Assembly: GCF_000264315.1 (NCBI RefSeq) | Contig: NZ_AJXU01000025.1 | Span: 1-51,764 of the forward strand | DNA from: Rhodanobacter fulvus Jip2 | GTDB lineage: Bacteria; Pseudomonadota; Gammaproteobacteria; Xanthomonadales; Rhodanobacteraceae | Reading direction: 5' to 3' | DNA: 51,764 nt | Shown here: positions 9,767-17,719 of the stretch, piece by piece | Layout: each line of letters begins with the position of its first letter | Numbering within the stretch: position 1 is the stretch's first letter | The notes under the pieces: generated by a model | Database searches by the model: none | Seen by the model: the letters and a program-made list of their open reading frames with translations, nothing else | Told to the model about the DNA's origin: nothing | Position numbers and translations under genes: made by a program

Positions 9767-9946
9767 GAAAAGCTCATCAGTGGAGGAAGCCGGAGTGAGA
9801 TGCGCGCATGCAGGCCACAGCTACCGGTCAAACCGTATGGTGACAGGGGCACGCCGATTCGCACAATGCGACACACGGTAGCGGAGGGCGCCATAAAGGC
9901 GCGTCAAGACGCGTGGTGGCGGGTTTTGGCGGTGCGACGATGCACG

Positions 9947-10391
9947 TCGATAAACCGAACTGTCCGAAGGCACCGTAACCTCCTCTCCCCTTGGGGAGAG
10001 GACACAGGAGAGGGGCCGGTGCTTGCGGGGAAGGCGAGGCGAAGCTGTTCGGCGTCTTGGGTGGCTTCGTTGGGCTTCCCTGCGGCGTGCGCCCCCTCTC
10101 CCTGCCCTCTCCCCGCAGGGGAGAGGGAATTACGGCAGGGGTCGGCTTCGAGGCGCGGCGTTGTGCGGGCGCGGTCGCGGCATGGCATGAGCTTGCCGGG
10201 TCGATAAACCGAATTGCCCGAAGCCACCGTAACCTCCTCTCCCCCTTGGGGAGAGGACACAGGAGAGGGGCCGGTGCTTGCGGGGAAGGCGAGGCGAAGC
10301 TGTTCGGCGTCGTGGGTGGCTTCGTTGAGCTTCCCCGCGGCGTGTGCCCCCTCTCCCTGCCCTCTCCCCGCAGGGGAGAGGGGATTACGGC
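9947..10391. repeat. Direct duplication of a 190-bp palindrome-bearing unit
   Basis: The 659-bp gap 9767-10425 contains no gene I can support. Two near-identical units, 9947-10136 and 10201-10391, are repeated in the same orientation 254 bp apart. Both start with tcgataaaccgaa and end with attacggc. Each contains two hairpins, cctctccccttggggagagg (one extra c in copy 2) and ctctccccgcaggggagag. The second unit ends 35 bp from the DUF2239 stop codon. Similar hairpins occur inside lhr (49476 and 51692). Confidence 0.85.
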
Positions 10392-10425
10392 TTCTTTGTG
10401 GTGCTGAGGTTTGGCGTTCAGACGG

Positions 10426-11001
10426 TCACTCTTTTGCCCATGCGCCGGCGGCCAGCTTCAACAGATGCTCGCGCACGTCGGTTGGCCACTTCGCCGTCAG
10501 TTCCGCGAAACGTTGCCGCTCGCCGCGATACAGCGCCCGCGAGGCCTCTTCGTAACCGGCCAGGTCGCCCGCCATCACGCGCATGAAGCGGTCGGTCGCT
10601 TCCTGCGCCATGCGTGCCCGGGCTTGCGGCTCCTGTTGGCGGGTGGCGTTTTCCACCAGGCGGCGCAGGGCGCCGGAGATGCCGCCGGGCTGTTGGCCCA
10701 GCCAGTCCCAGTGCCGCGGCAGCAGGGTGACTTCGCGCGCCACCACGCCCAGTCGGGGGCGGCCGGGGCCGCGGGGGGTGGCGGGCGCCGGCCCTGGCAG
10801 CCGTGCCATCACCTCACCCAGCGAACCGCGGAAATCGACTTCGACGGGCTGGCTGGTGCGGTCGTCGAAGATCAGGATCGGGCCGGCCGCGCCCGCGTCG
10901 AGTGCCTGCCTGGTGGCGCGAACCACCTCGGCCAGGGGGCCGCTGGCGATCAGGCGGCGGTGGTCGAAGGCGCTGCAGCTGAGGTCGTTGCTGGGTTTCA
11001 T
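10426..11001 (-). CDS. DUF2239 family protein
   Basis: Soluble 191-residue protein that I recognise as DUF2239 from the central block GRPRLGVVAREVTLLPRHWD followed by WLGQQPGGISGALRRLVE. The C-terminal half is rich in Arg and Glu and predicted helical (residues about 110-185). No signal peptide or membrane segment is seen. The biochemical role of the family is unknown to me. Start: ATG 11001 (MKPSNDLSC). A frame extension to 11064 would run through the promoter and operator-like repeats, so I reject it. No good Shine-Dalgarno sequence precedes 11001. It is transcribed divergently from the M16 peptidase pair and shares with it an intergenic region holding three ACCCGGGT-like motifs. Confidence 0.7.
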   Translation of the reverse strand: MKPSNDLSCSAFDHRRLIASGPLAEVVRATRQALDAGAAGPILIFDDRTSQPVEVDFRGSLGEVMARLPGPAPATPRGPGRPRLGVVAREVTLLPRHWDWLGQQPGGISGALRRLVENATRQQEPQARARMAQEATDRFMRVMAGDLAGYEEASRALYRGERQRFAELTAKWPTDVREHLLKLAAGAWAKE

Positions 11002-11008
11002 GGGTTTG

Positions 11009-11073
11009 GCCCGGGTAGAAATGTACCGGCATATTACCCGGTAAATATTCACCGTCAATATCACCCGGGCAAA
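11009..11073 (-). promoter_or_regulatory. Candidate DUF2239 promoter with three repeated operator-like motifs
   Basis: On the plus strand three related motifs occur at 26-27-bp spacing: gcccgggtagaaat (11009-11022), attacccggtaaat (11033-11046) and tcacccgggcaaat (11061-11073). The middle one is a near-perfect palindrome, TTACC-G-GGTAA on the minus strand. A minus-strand promoter overlaps them: -35 TTGACG (11058-11053), 16-bp spacer, -10 TAATAT (11036-11031). A repressor bound to the middle motif would cover the -10. No regulator gene sits next to it, so the binding protein is unknown. Confidence 0.5.
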
Positions 11074-11146
11074 TCTCGTCCCGCGGGATGGACGCGCACC
11101 CGTGCCGGCTTGCTATCGTTACCTCTTTCAACCGACAGGAATGCCC

Positions 11147-12535
11147 ATGCGCCTGCTGCGTCCGGCCCCGTTGCTGGCCTCGCTCGTCCTGCTTGCCGCC
11201 ATGGCCCTGCCCGCGCCGGCGGCGGCGGCGGATCTGGATATCCCCCAGCTGCATTACCAGCAACGCACCCTGCCGAACGGCTTGCAGGTGCTGAGCGTGG
11301 AGGACCACGGCAGCCCCAATGTGGCGGTGCAGATGTGGTACCACGTGGGTTCGAAGGATGACCCGAAAGGCCGCTCCGGCTTCGCGCACCTGTTCGAGCA
11401 CTTGATGTTCAAGAGCACGCGGCACATGCAGGCCGAGCAGATGGACCGGCTCACCGAGGACGTCGGTGGCGCCAACAACGCCACCACCGGCGACGACGTC
11501 ACCAACTATTTCGAGGTGGTGCCGTCCAACCATCTGCAGACGCTGCTGTGGGCTGAGGCCGAGCGGCTGTCCAGCCTCAATGTGGACGAGCCCAATTTCA
11601 AATCCGAGCGCGCCGTGGTGGAGGAGGAATACCGCCAGAGCGTGCTGGCCAATCCCTACGGCAAGCTGTTCAACGCGATCGATCCCAACTCCTACGCGGT
11701 CCACCCGTACCGCCGCCCCACCATCGGCAGCATCGAGGACCTGGAAGCGGCCTCGCTGCCGGACGTGATCGATTTCCACCGCACCTTCTACCGCCCCGAC
11801 AACGCCACGCTGATCGTGGCGGGCGACTTCGATCCGAAGCAACTCGATGCCTGGGTCGACCAGTATTTCGGCTGGATACCGAAGCCGGCCACGCCGATCC
11901 CGCGCGTCACCGCCACCGAGCCGAAGCGGCGCAAGAACCGCCGCGTCACCATCACCGCCGCCACCGCGCCGCTGCCGGCGGTGGCGCTCAGCTGGCTGAT
12001 CCCGCCGGCGTCGGACAGCGCCGACACCATCGCGCTGCAGGTGGCCGCCGCGCTGCTGGCGCGCGGCGATGCGTCGCGGCTGTACCAGGCGCTGGTGTAT
12101 CGCCATCAGGTGGCGCGGGAGGTTGATGCGGAAGCCGATGTGCGGGTGGGGCCGGGCCTGTTCCTGGCCTACGCGATCCTGGCCAGCGGCCACGCGCCGG
12201 AAGAGGCGGAAAAACTGCTGCACGAGGAAATCATCTGGCTGGCTACCCAGCCGATTCCCGCCGACGAGCTGGAGCGCGCCAAGACGCTGTTGCTGACCGA
12301 TGAACTGAAACAGCGCCAGACCGCGCAAGGGCTGGCCTTCGCGCTGGGCCAGGCGGCGCTGATCGGCGGCGACGTGGCCCGCGCCAACACCGACCTGGCG
12401 GCCTTGCAGAAAGTCACCGCGAAAGACGTCCATCGGGTACTGCAGAAATACGTCACCGGCGCGTACCACGTCACCATCGATTACCTGCCGGCGGCCAAGG
12501 CCGGCCAGCCGTCCAGCGGGGAGAGCTCGAAGTGA
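11147..12535 (+). CDS. M16 family zinc metallopeptidase, catalytic subunit
   Basis: Secreted or periplasmic pitrilysin-family peptidase of 462 residues. It has a signal peptide (MRLLRPAPLLASLVLLAAMA...PAAAA, residues 1-25). The inverted zinc motif HLFEH lies near residue 83, with the downstream zinc ligand in ERAVVEEE about 75 residues later, so it should be catalytic. It has one M16 N-domain and one M16 C-domain, the half-size architecture. Start: two ATGs lie at 11141 and 11147; AGGA at 11137-11140 fits the second with normal spacing. Its stop overlaps the next gene's GTG start. The partner lacks zinc ligands, so the two probably assemble as an active/inactive heterodimer. Substrate is unknown. 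Confidence 0.88.
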   Translation: MRLLRPAPLLASLVLLAAMALPAPAAAADLDIPQLHYQQRTLPNGLQVLSVEDHGSPNVAVQMWYHVGSKDDPKGRSGFAHLFEHLMFKSTRHMQAEQMDRLTEDVGGANNATTGDDVTNYFEVVPSNHLQTLLWAEAERLSSLNVDEPNFKSERAVVEEEYRQSVLANPYGKLFNAIDPNSYAVHPYRRPTIGSIEDLEAASLPDVIDFHRTFYRPDNATLIVAGDFDPKQLDAWVDQYFGWIPKPATPIPRVTATEPKRRKNRRVTITAATAPLPAVALSWLIPPASDSADTIALQVAAALLARGDASRLYQALVYRHQVAREVDAEADVRVGPGLFLAYAILASGHAPEEAEKLLHEEIIWLATQPIPADELERAKTLLLTDELKQRQTAQGLAFALGQAALIGGDVARANTDLAALQKVTAKDVHRVLQKYVTGAYHVTIDYLPAAKAGQPSSGESSK

Positions 12536-14022
12536 ACCGTCCAGCCAGCTGTTTCCGCGCCACCCTCTTCACCGCCTTGGGTGTTGCCCTGGGCAGCGCC
12601 GTGGCGGCCGAGCCGCCGACCACGTTTCCGACCACGCCACCGGCGCCCGGCGCCGCGCCCACGCTGAGCATTCCCACCCCGACCAGCCAGACCTTGCCGA
12701 ACGGCTTGCGGGTGATCAGCGTGCGCCGCGACGGCCTGCCCCTGGTCACCGCGCGGCTGGTGATACGCAGCGGCGACGAGATGGACCCGCCTTCGCAGGC
12801 CGGCCTGGCCGACCTCACCGCCAACCTGCTGACCAAGGGCGCTGCCGGCCTCACCGCGCCGCAGATCGCCACCGCCGCCGAAACCCTGGGAGGCTCGCTG
12901 ACCGCGGCCGCCGGTTGGGACGAGAGCGACGTGGGCATCACCGTGACCACGCCGCGCCTGCCGCAGGCGCTGGCCCTGCTGGCCAACGTGGTGCGCCAGC
13001 CCGCGTTCAGTGCGCGCGAGTTGGCGCGGGCGCAGGCGCAGGCCATTGACGAGGTCCGCCTCACCCTCAGCAAGCCGACCGCGCTGGCCGGGCTGGTGGC
13101 CGCGCGCGGCACCTTCGGCACCGGCGCCTATGGCCACCCGCGCAGCGGCACGCCCGCATCGATCGCCCGCATCGGCCGCGCCGATGTGCAGCAATGGCAC
13201 GCCGCGCTGTACCGGCCGGACAACGCCATCCTGATCCTGGCCGGCGACATCACGCCGGCGCAGGCGCTGCAACTGGCCCAGGCCAGCTTCGGCGACTGGC
13301 CGCGACCCGCCACGCCCTTGCCGGCCAAGCCAGCCGGCAGCGGCGAGCGTTCATTGCCCGCGGTGGTGCTGATCAACCAGCACGGCGCCGGGCAGGCCGG
13401 TGTAGTGGCCTCGCACCCGGCACCGCCGCGCAGCGACGCCCACTATTACGACGGCCTTGTCGCCAACGCCGTGCTGGGTGGTTCGTACTCGGCGCGGCTG
13501 AACGAGGAAATCCGCATCAAGCGCGGGCTCTCCTACGGCGCGTTCAGTGAGCTGCAACCGCGGCGCAACGCCGGCGCGTGGCTGGCCTCGGCGCAAACCC
13601 GCAACCCCGCGGCGCCGCAGGTGGTGGACCTGATGCTGGCCCAGTTCCAGCAGCTGGGCGACGAAAAAGTACCGGATGCCGAACTGGCCGCGCGCAAGGC
13701 CACCCTGATCGGCAGCTACGGCCGCAGCCTGGAAACCACCACCGGCCTGGCCACCCAGCTTGCCGAGCTGGCCGCGTACGACGTGAACCTCGACCAGATC
13801 AGCCGCTTTCCGGACCAGGTGAACGCGGTGACGCCGCGCCAGTTGCGCAAGTACGCACACAAGCATCTGGACGCTGACGAAGCCACCGTGGTGGTGGTCG
13901 GCGACGCCAGCCAGTTCGCGGCCGCGGTGCGCAAGGCCCATCCGAAGGCGCTGCGGCTGGACGCGGCGACGCTCGACCTGGACCGTGCCGACCTGGGCGC
14001 CGGGACGGCACCAACACCCTGA
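12532..14022 (+). CDS. M16 family peptidase homologue, non-catalytic partner
   Basis: Secreted M16-family protein of 496 residues starting at GTG 12532, which overlaps the preceding TGA (GTGA). GGGGAGAG at 12519-12526 is the ribosome site. The signal peptide covers about residues 1-24. The HxxEH zinc motif is missing: the aligned position reads GLADLTANLLTKG. The C-domain keeps the conserved Arg-Tyr region (IRIKRGLSYGAF) that binds substrate backbone in M16 proteins. This matches the catalytic/regulatory subunit division known for mitochondrial processing peptidase and bacterial M16B pairs. The overlapping stop and start imply coupled, near-stoichiometric synthesis. The start GTG was chosen from the overlap and the ribosome site. 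Confidence 0.87.
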   Translation: MNRPASCFRATLFTALGVALGSAVAAEPPTTFPTTPPAPGAAPTLSIPTPTSQTLPNGLRVISVRRDGLPLVTARLVIRSGDEMDPPSQAGLADLTANLLTKGAAGLTAPQIATAAETLGGSLTAAAGWDESDVGITVTTPRLPQALALLANVVRQPAFSARELARAQAQAIDEVRLTLSKPTALAGLVAARGTFGTGAYGHPRSGTPASIARIGRADVQQWHAALYRPDNAILILAGDITPAQALQLAQASFGDWPRPATPLPAKPAGSGERSLPAVVLINQHGAGQAGVVASHPAPPRSDAHYYDGLVANAVLGGSYSARLNEEIRIKRGLSYGAFSELQPRRNAGAWLASAQTRNPAAPQVVDLMLAQFQQLGDEKVPDAELAARKATLIGSYGRSLETTTGLATQLAELAAYDVNLDQISRFPDQVNAVTPRQLRKYAHKHLDADEATVVVVGDASQFAAAVRKAHPKALRLDAATLDLDRADLGAGTAPTP

Positions 14023-14188
14023 CCCCGATGGCGGCCGCTGCCCGCTGCCGGAAGCGGCCGTGCGCAGCGGATACGGTCCGATCAAGCGCGGGGGGAAACG
14101 GTCGGCCATGGGCGCCTGCCTGCGTTCACCTGTACGCGACACGACATACTGAACTATCGCGTACACCATTTATTTCCGCAGGTTCCCC

Positions 14189-14710
14189 ATGCGTTTCATC
14201 CCCACGCTGCGCTCCGCGCTGGTGTTGCTGCCGTTGACCCTCGCCGCCCAGCCCGCCGCCGCCGCGCGATGGGAGTTTCAGGCCGGGCGCAGCTACATGG
14301 ACAGCTACGGCGCGAACACCGCCTTCATCGAGGCGGTGTTCGCCCCCCACCCTATCGGTGATACCCGTTTCAGCTGGGCGCCGGACGTGTCCGTAGGCTG
14401 GATCGACGGCCGCGACGTGGCGCGCTACAACGGCCACCGCTACACCACCGGCGACAGCATCGCCTTGCTGGCCGGGGGCGTACGCCTTTATGCCGGTGAC
14501 GGTGACGAGTGGAGCCGCCGGTTTTTCCTTGCCCTTCAGCCGGTGCTGCATACCGGGCGCACGCAGGCGTTGAGCAGCGTCTACGAATTCGCCACCACAC
14601 TGGGCTGGCAGGGCCGGCGCTTCAGCGTGCAGATCCGGCATATCTCCAACGCCAGCCTGCATGAGCCGAACCGGGGCGAGACGATGGCGCTGGTGGGGGT
14701 GGCGTTTTAA
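14189..14710 (+). CDS. pagL: PagL-type lipid A 3-O-deacylase (outer membrane)
   Basis: Predicted outer-membrane beta-barrel acyloxyacyl hydrolase of 173 residues that removes the 3-O-linked acyl chain of lipid A. A signal peptide (residues 1-26, ending QPAAAA) is followed by short amphipathic beta stretches. The PagL signature HxSNA is at His151-Ser153-Asn154-Ala155 (IRHISNASLHEPN), with a nearby Glu (159 or 164) that could complete the triad. The chain ends in Phe, as is usual for outer-membrane barrels. It is preceded by a 166-bp gap and followed at once by a terminator-like palindrome, so it is probably monocistronic. PagL enzymes are often induced by envelope stress; no regulatory site was identified here. 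Confidence 0.85.
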   Translation: MRFIPTLRSALVLLPLTLAAQPAAAARWEFQAGRSYMDSYGANTAFIEAVFAPHPIGDTRFSWAPDVSVGWIDGRDVARYNGHRYTTGDSIALLAGGVRLYAGDGDEWSRRFFLALQPVLHTGRTQALSSVYEFATTLGWQGRRFSVQIRHISNASLHEPNRGETMALVGVAF

Positions 14711-14830
14711 GAGCGCCCTCATCCGCCTTCGGCACCTTCTCCCGCAAGCGGGAGAAGGGAAAAAGCGCAGCGAAGCGATCCTTCTCCCGCTTGCGGGAGA
14801 AGGTGCCCGACAGGGCGGAAGAGGGCGCTC
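14711..14830. terminator. 120-bp palindrome between convergent pagL and emrB, probable bidirectional terminator
   Basis: The ends gagcgccctc (14711-14720) and gagggcgctc (14821-14830) are perfect inverted repeats. Two internal hairpins of ccttctcccgc / gcgggagaagg type flank the centre. The element fits exactly between the pagL stop (14710) and the emrB stop (14834-14836). No clear T-run is present, so termination is inferred from position and symmetry. A related half-element is translated inside lhr near 49553-49600. Confidence 0.65.
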
Positions 14831-14833
14831 TTC

Positions 14834-16360
14834 TCAGTGCCCTCCCGCCGCCGGCCCCGCCTTCGCGCTGAACGGCGGCTTGGCCAGCCAGATCACCAGC
14901 ACCAGCGCGATGAACACCCAGCCCAGCATGTGGAACACCTCGTTGAACGAGATCTGGTAGCCCTGCTGGGTGATCATGTTGTTGATCACGCTGGCGCCCG
15001 CTTGCGCATCGCCCTGGCCCAGATGATCCATCGCCGCCTGCGAGGTGGGGTTGAACACGTTGATGTGCTCGGCCAGCTGCTCGTGGTGGGCGACCGCGCG
15101 GCGCTCCCACAGCAAGGTGGTGATGGAGGCGGAGAAGCTGCCGCCCAGCGTGCGCAGGAAGGTGGCCAGGCCGGAGCCCGAGGCGATCTCGTTCTGCTGC
15201 AGGTCCGACAGCAAAATGGTGAGGATCGGCATGAAGAACAGCGCCACGCCCAGGCCCTGCCACAGCTGCACCATCGCCACGTGGTAGAAGTCGATGCCGA
15301 TGAAGAAATCGGCGCGCATGAAGCAGGTCACGCCCATCACGATGAACGCCACCGAGGCCAGCAGGCGCAGGTCGATCTTGGTGGCGTACTTGCCCACGAA
15401 GAAGGTCAGCAGCACCGGAATGATGCCCAGCGGCGCGGTGGCATAGCCGGCCCAGGTGGAGGTGTAGCCCAGGTTGCGCTGCAGCCACAGCGGCACCAGC
15501 AGGCCGATCGAGAAGAACGCGGCATAGGCCAGCACCAGCGCGATGGTGCCGGCGGTGAAGTTGCGGTGGCGGAACAGCTTCAGGTCGACGATCGGGTCCT
15601 TGTCGGTCAATTCCCAGATCAGGAAGATCGCGATGTTTATCGCCGAGATGATGCTGGTGACGATGATGAAGGTGGAGTTGAACCAGTCCTCGTCATTGCC
15701 CTTGTCCAGCACGATCTGCAGCGCGCCCACGCCGATGATCAGCGTGATCAGGCCCACGTAGTCGACCTTCGGCCGCTCGGTTTTCTCGACTTTCGCGCGC
15801 AGCTGGCTGGCCACCACCATGCTGGCGAAAATGCCGATCGGCACGTTGATGAAGAAGATCCACGGCCATGAATAGTTGTCGGTGATCAGGCCGCCCAGAA
15901 TCGGCCCGGCGATCGGCGCCACCACCGTCACCATCGCCAGCAGCGCCAGCGCCATGCCGCGCTTGGCCGGCGGATAGATGCCGATCAGCAGGCTCTGCGT
16001 GATCGGGTACATCGGCCCGGCCACCGCGCCCTGCAGCGCGCGGAACAGGATCAGCATGCCCATGCTCTGCGACACGCCGCACATGAACGAGGTCAGCGCG
16101 AACAGCAGCGTGCAGGCGGTGAACAGCTTCACCTCGCCGAAGCGGCGGGTGAGGAAGCCGGTCAGCGGCAGCGAGATCGCCATGCTCACCGCGAACGAGG
16201 TGATCACCCAGGTGCTCTGGTTGTTGCTGACGCCCAGGTTGCCGGCGATGGTCGGCAGCGACACGTTGGCGATCGTCGTGTCCAGCACCTGCATGAACGT
16301 GGCCAGCGACAGGCCGATCGTGCTGAGTGCCAGATTGGGTGGACGGAAATGGGTGGTCAT
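14834..16360 (-). CDS. emrB: DHA2-family MFS multidrug transporter (EmrB type)
   Basis: Inner-membrane drug/proton antiporter of 508 residues with about 14 hydrophobic segments, the DHA2 (EmrB/QacA) layout. Early motifs are typical: TFMQVLDTTIANVSLPTIAG in TM1, then SLPLTGFLTRRFGEVKLF (motif A) after TM2. It would work with the EmrA-type adaptor and the outer-membrane channel encoded just upstream to export hydrophobic compounds across both membranes. It is last in the emrR-emrC-emrA-emrB operon. A 126-bp gap containing a multi-hairpin repeat separates it from emrA, which may lower its expression relative to the upstream genes. Order and family match EmrCAB of Stenotrophomonas maltophilia. 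Substrate was not deduced. Confidence 0.92.
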   Translation of the reverse strand: MTTHFRPPNLALSTIGLSLATFMQVLDTTIANVSLPTIAGNLGVSNNQSTWVITSFAVSMAISLPLTGFLTRRFGEVKLFTACTLLFALTSFMCGVSQSMGMLILFRALQGAVAGPMYPITQSLLIGIYPPAKRGMALALLAMVTVVAPIAGPILGGLITDNYSWPWIFFINVPIGIFASMVVASQLRAKVEKTERPKVDYVGLITLIIGVGALQIVLDKGNDEDWFNSTFIIVTSIISAINIAIFLIWELTDKDPIVDLKLFRHRNFTAGTIALVLAYAAFFSIGLLVPLWLQRNLGYTSTWAGYATAPLGIIPVLLTFFVGKYATKIDLRLLASVAFIVMGVTCFMRADFFIGIDFYHVAMVQLWQGLGVALFFMPILTILLSDLQQNEIASGSGLATFLRTLGGSFSASITTLLWERRAVAHHEQLAEHINVFNPTSQAAMDHLGQGDAQAGASVINNMITQQGYQISFNEVFHMLGWVFIALVLVIWLAKPPFSAKAGPAAGGH

Positions 16361-16392
16361 CGATGTCGGTCAGTGAGGGAGTCTGCTCTTCT

Positions 16393-16482
16393 CCTCCCCC
16401 TGCAAAGCAGGGGGAGGTTGGGAGGGGGTAAAGCTCTTGACTCAAGATCAAGAGCGACCCCTCCCCTGCGAACAGGGGAGGG
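16393..16482. repeat. Multi-hairpin repeat between emrA and emrB
   Basis: Two strong hairpins, cctccccctgc-aaa-gcagggggagg (16393-16417) and ccctcccctg-cgaa-caggggaggg (about 16458-16482), flank an inner inverted repeat, ctcttga-ctcaaga-tcaagag. A related array lies at 47511-47665. It sits inside the efflux operon, where it could act as an mRNA-processing or attenuation element. Confidence 0.8.
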
Positions 16483-16486
16483 AGCC

Positions 16487-17710
16487 TTACTTGCTTCCGC
16501 CGGCCATGTTGGCGTGGATGATCTGCGCGATCATCGCGTCGGCCTTGGCCGACTGCTGGGCGTAGACATCGGTGCTGAAGGCCGGCTTGGTCGGCGATTG
16601 CTGCGCCAGCGTGGGGCCGCTGCGGTCGTGCAGGCCCACGTCCACGGTGAGCGACATGCCCAGCCGCAGCGGGTGTTTCTGCAACATCGCCGGATCGTCG
16701 AACAGGATGCGCACGGGGATGCGCTGCACGATCTTGATCCAGTTGCCGGTGGCGTTCTGCGCCGGCAGCAGCGAGAACGCGCTGCCGGTGCCCACGCCCA
16801 GGCTCTGCACCTTGCCCTTGTACTTCACGTCGCTGCCGTAGACGTCCGACTCGATCTCCACCGGCTGGCCGATGCGCATGTCGGTGAGCTGGGTTTCCTT
16901 GAAGTTGGCATCCACCCACACCTCGTTCAGCGGCACCACCGCCATCAGCGGCGCACCCGGCTGCACGCGCTGGCCCAGCTGCACCGAGCGTTTGGCCACA
17001 TAGCCGTCCACCGGCGCCACCAGGGTGGTGCGCAGGTCATCCAGGAACGCGGCGCGCAGCCGCGCGGCGGCGGCCTGCACGTCGGGGTGCGAGGCCACCA
17101 CGGTGTCGTCCACCAGCACCTTGCTGGTCTGGTACTGCTGCTGGGCGGCGATCAGGCCGCTCTCGGCGGTGGTCAGCGCATCGCTGGCGTGCGACAGCTC
17201 CTCGGCCGAGATGGCGCCGGACTTGGCCAGCGCCACGCGGCGCGTGTAGTCCGCGCGGGCCTTGGCCACCGCGGTCTTGCGCGCGGCCACGTCGGCCTGT
17301 GCGCCGTTGACGCTGCTGTACAGGCCGCGCACCTTGCGCACGGTGCTGGCCAGGTCGGCCTTGGCGCCGGCCAGGGCCACGTCGGCGTTGCTGCGGTCGA
17401 GCTTGATCAGCACGTCGCCGGCATGCACGCGGTCGCCATCATCGGCGCCGATGCTGATCACCGTACCGGCGATCTGCGGCGTCAGCTGCACCACGTTGCC
17501 GTTGACGTAGGCATCGTCGGTGCCCTCATACCAGCGGCCGTCGAAGTAGTACCAAAGGCCCCAGGCGATAGCGGCGACCAACAGCACGATGCCGAGCAGG
17601 CGCAGCATCAACCCGCGCGACCGGGTCTTGGTTTGCGGTGGGGACGGCGGTGCGGCGACCGGTGGCGCGGTGGGTGTGCTGCCCTGTTCGGGCGGTGTCT
17701 GGCTGGACAT
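16487..17710 (-). CDS. emrA: EmrA-type membrane fusion protein (HlyD family)
   Basis: Periplasmic adaptor of 407 residues anchored by one N-terminal TM (about residues 31-53, LMLRLLGIVLLVAAIAWGLW). The order that follows is barrel-sandwich half-motif, long coiled-coil hairpin rich in Ala, Arg and Glu (about 110-210), second lipoyl-like half (VAPVDGYVAKRSVQLGQRV) and beta-barrel domain. It links the MFS pump EmrB to the outer-membrane channel. The proline-rich N-terminal cytoplasmic tail (residues 1-30) is typical of EmrA proteins. It begins 10 bp after the channel gene's stop, so the two are co-transcribed. The tail ends in QIIHANMAGGSK. Confidence 0.92.
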   Translation of the reverse strand: MSSQTPPEQGSTPTAPPVAAPPSPPQTKTRSRGLMLRLLGIVLLVAAIAWGLWYYFDGRWYEGTDDAYVNGNVVQLTPQIAGTVISIGADDGDRVHAGDVLIKLDRSNADVALAGAKADLASTVRKVRGLYSSVNGAQADVAARKTAVAKARADYTRRVALAKSGAISAEELSHASDALTTAESGLIAAQQQYQTSKVLVDDTVVASHPDVQAAAARLRAAFLDDLRTTLVAPVDGYVAKRSVQLGQRVQPGAPLMAVVPLNEVWVDANFKETQLTDMRIGQPVEIESDVYGSDVKYKGKVQSLGVGTGSAFSLLPAQNATGNWIKIVQRIPVRILFDDPAMLQKHPLRLGMSLTVDVGLHDRSGPTLAQQSPTKPAFSTDVYAQQSAKADAMIAQIIHANMAGGSK

Positions 17711-17719
17711 GGGGGTGCC

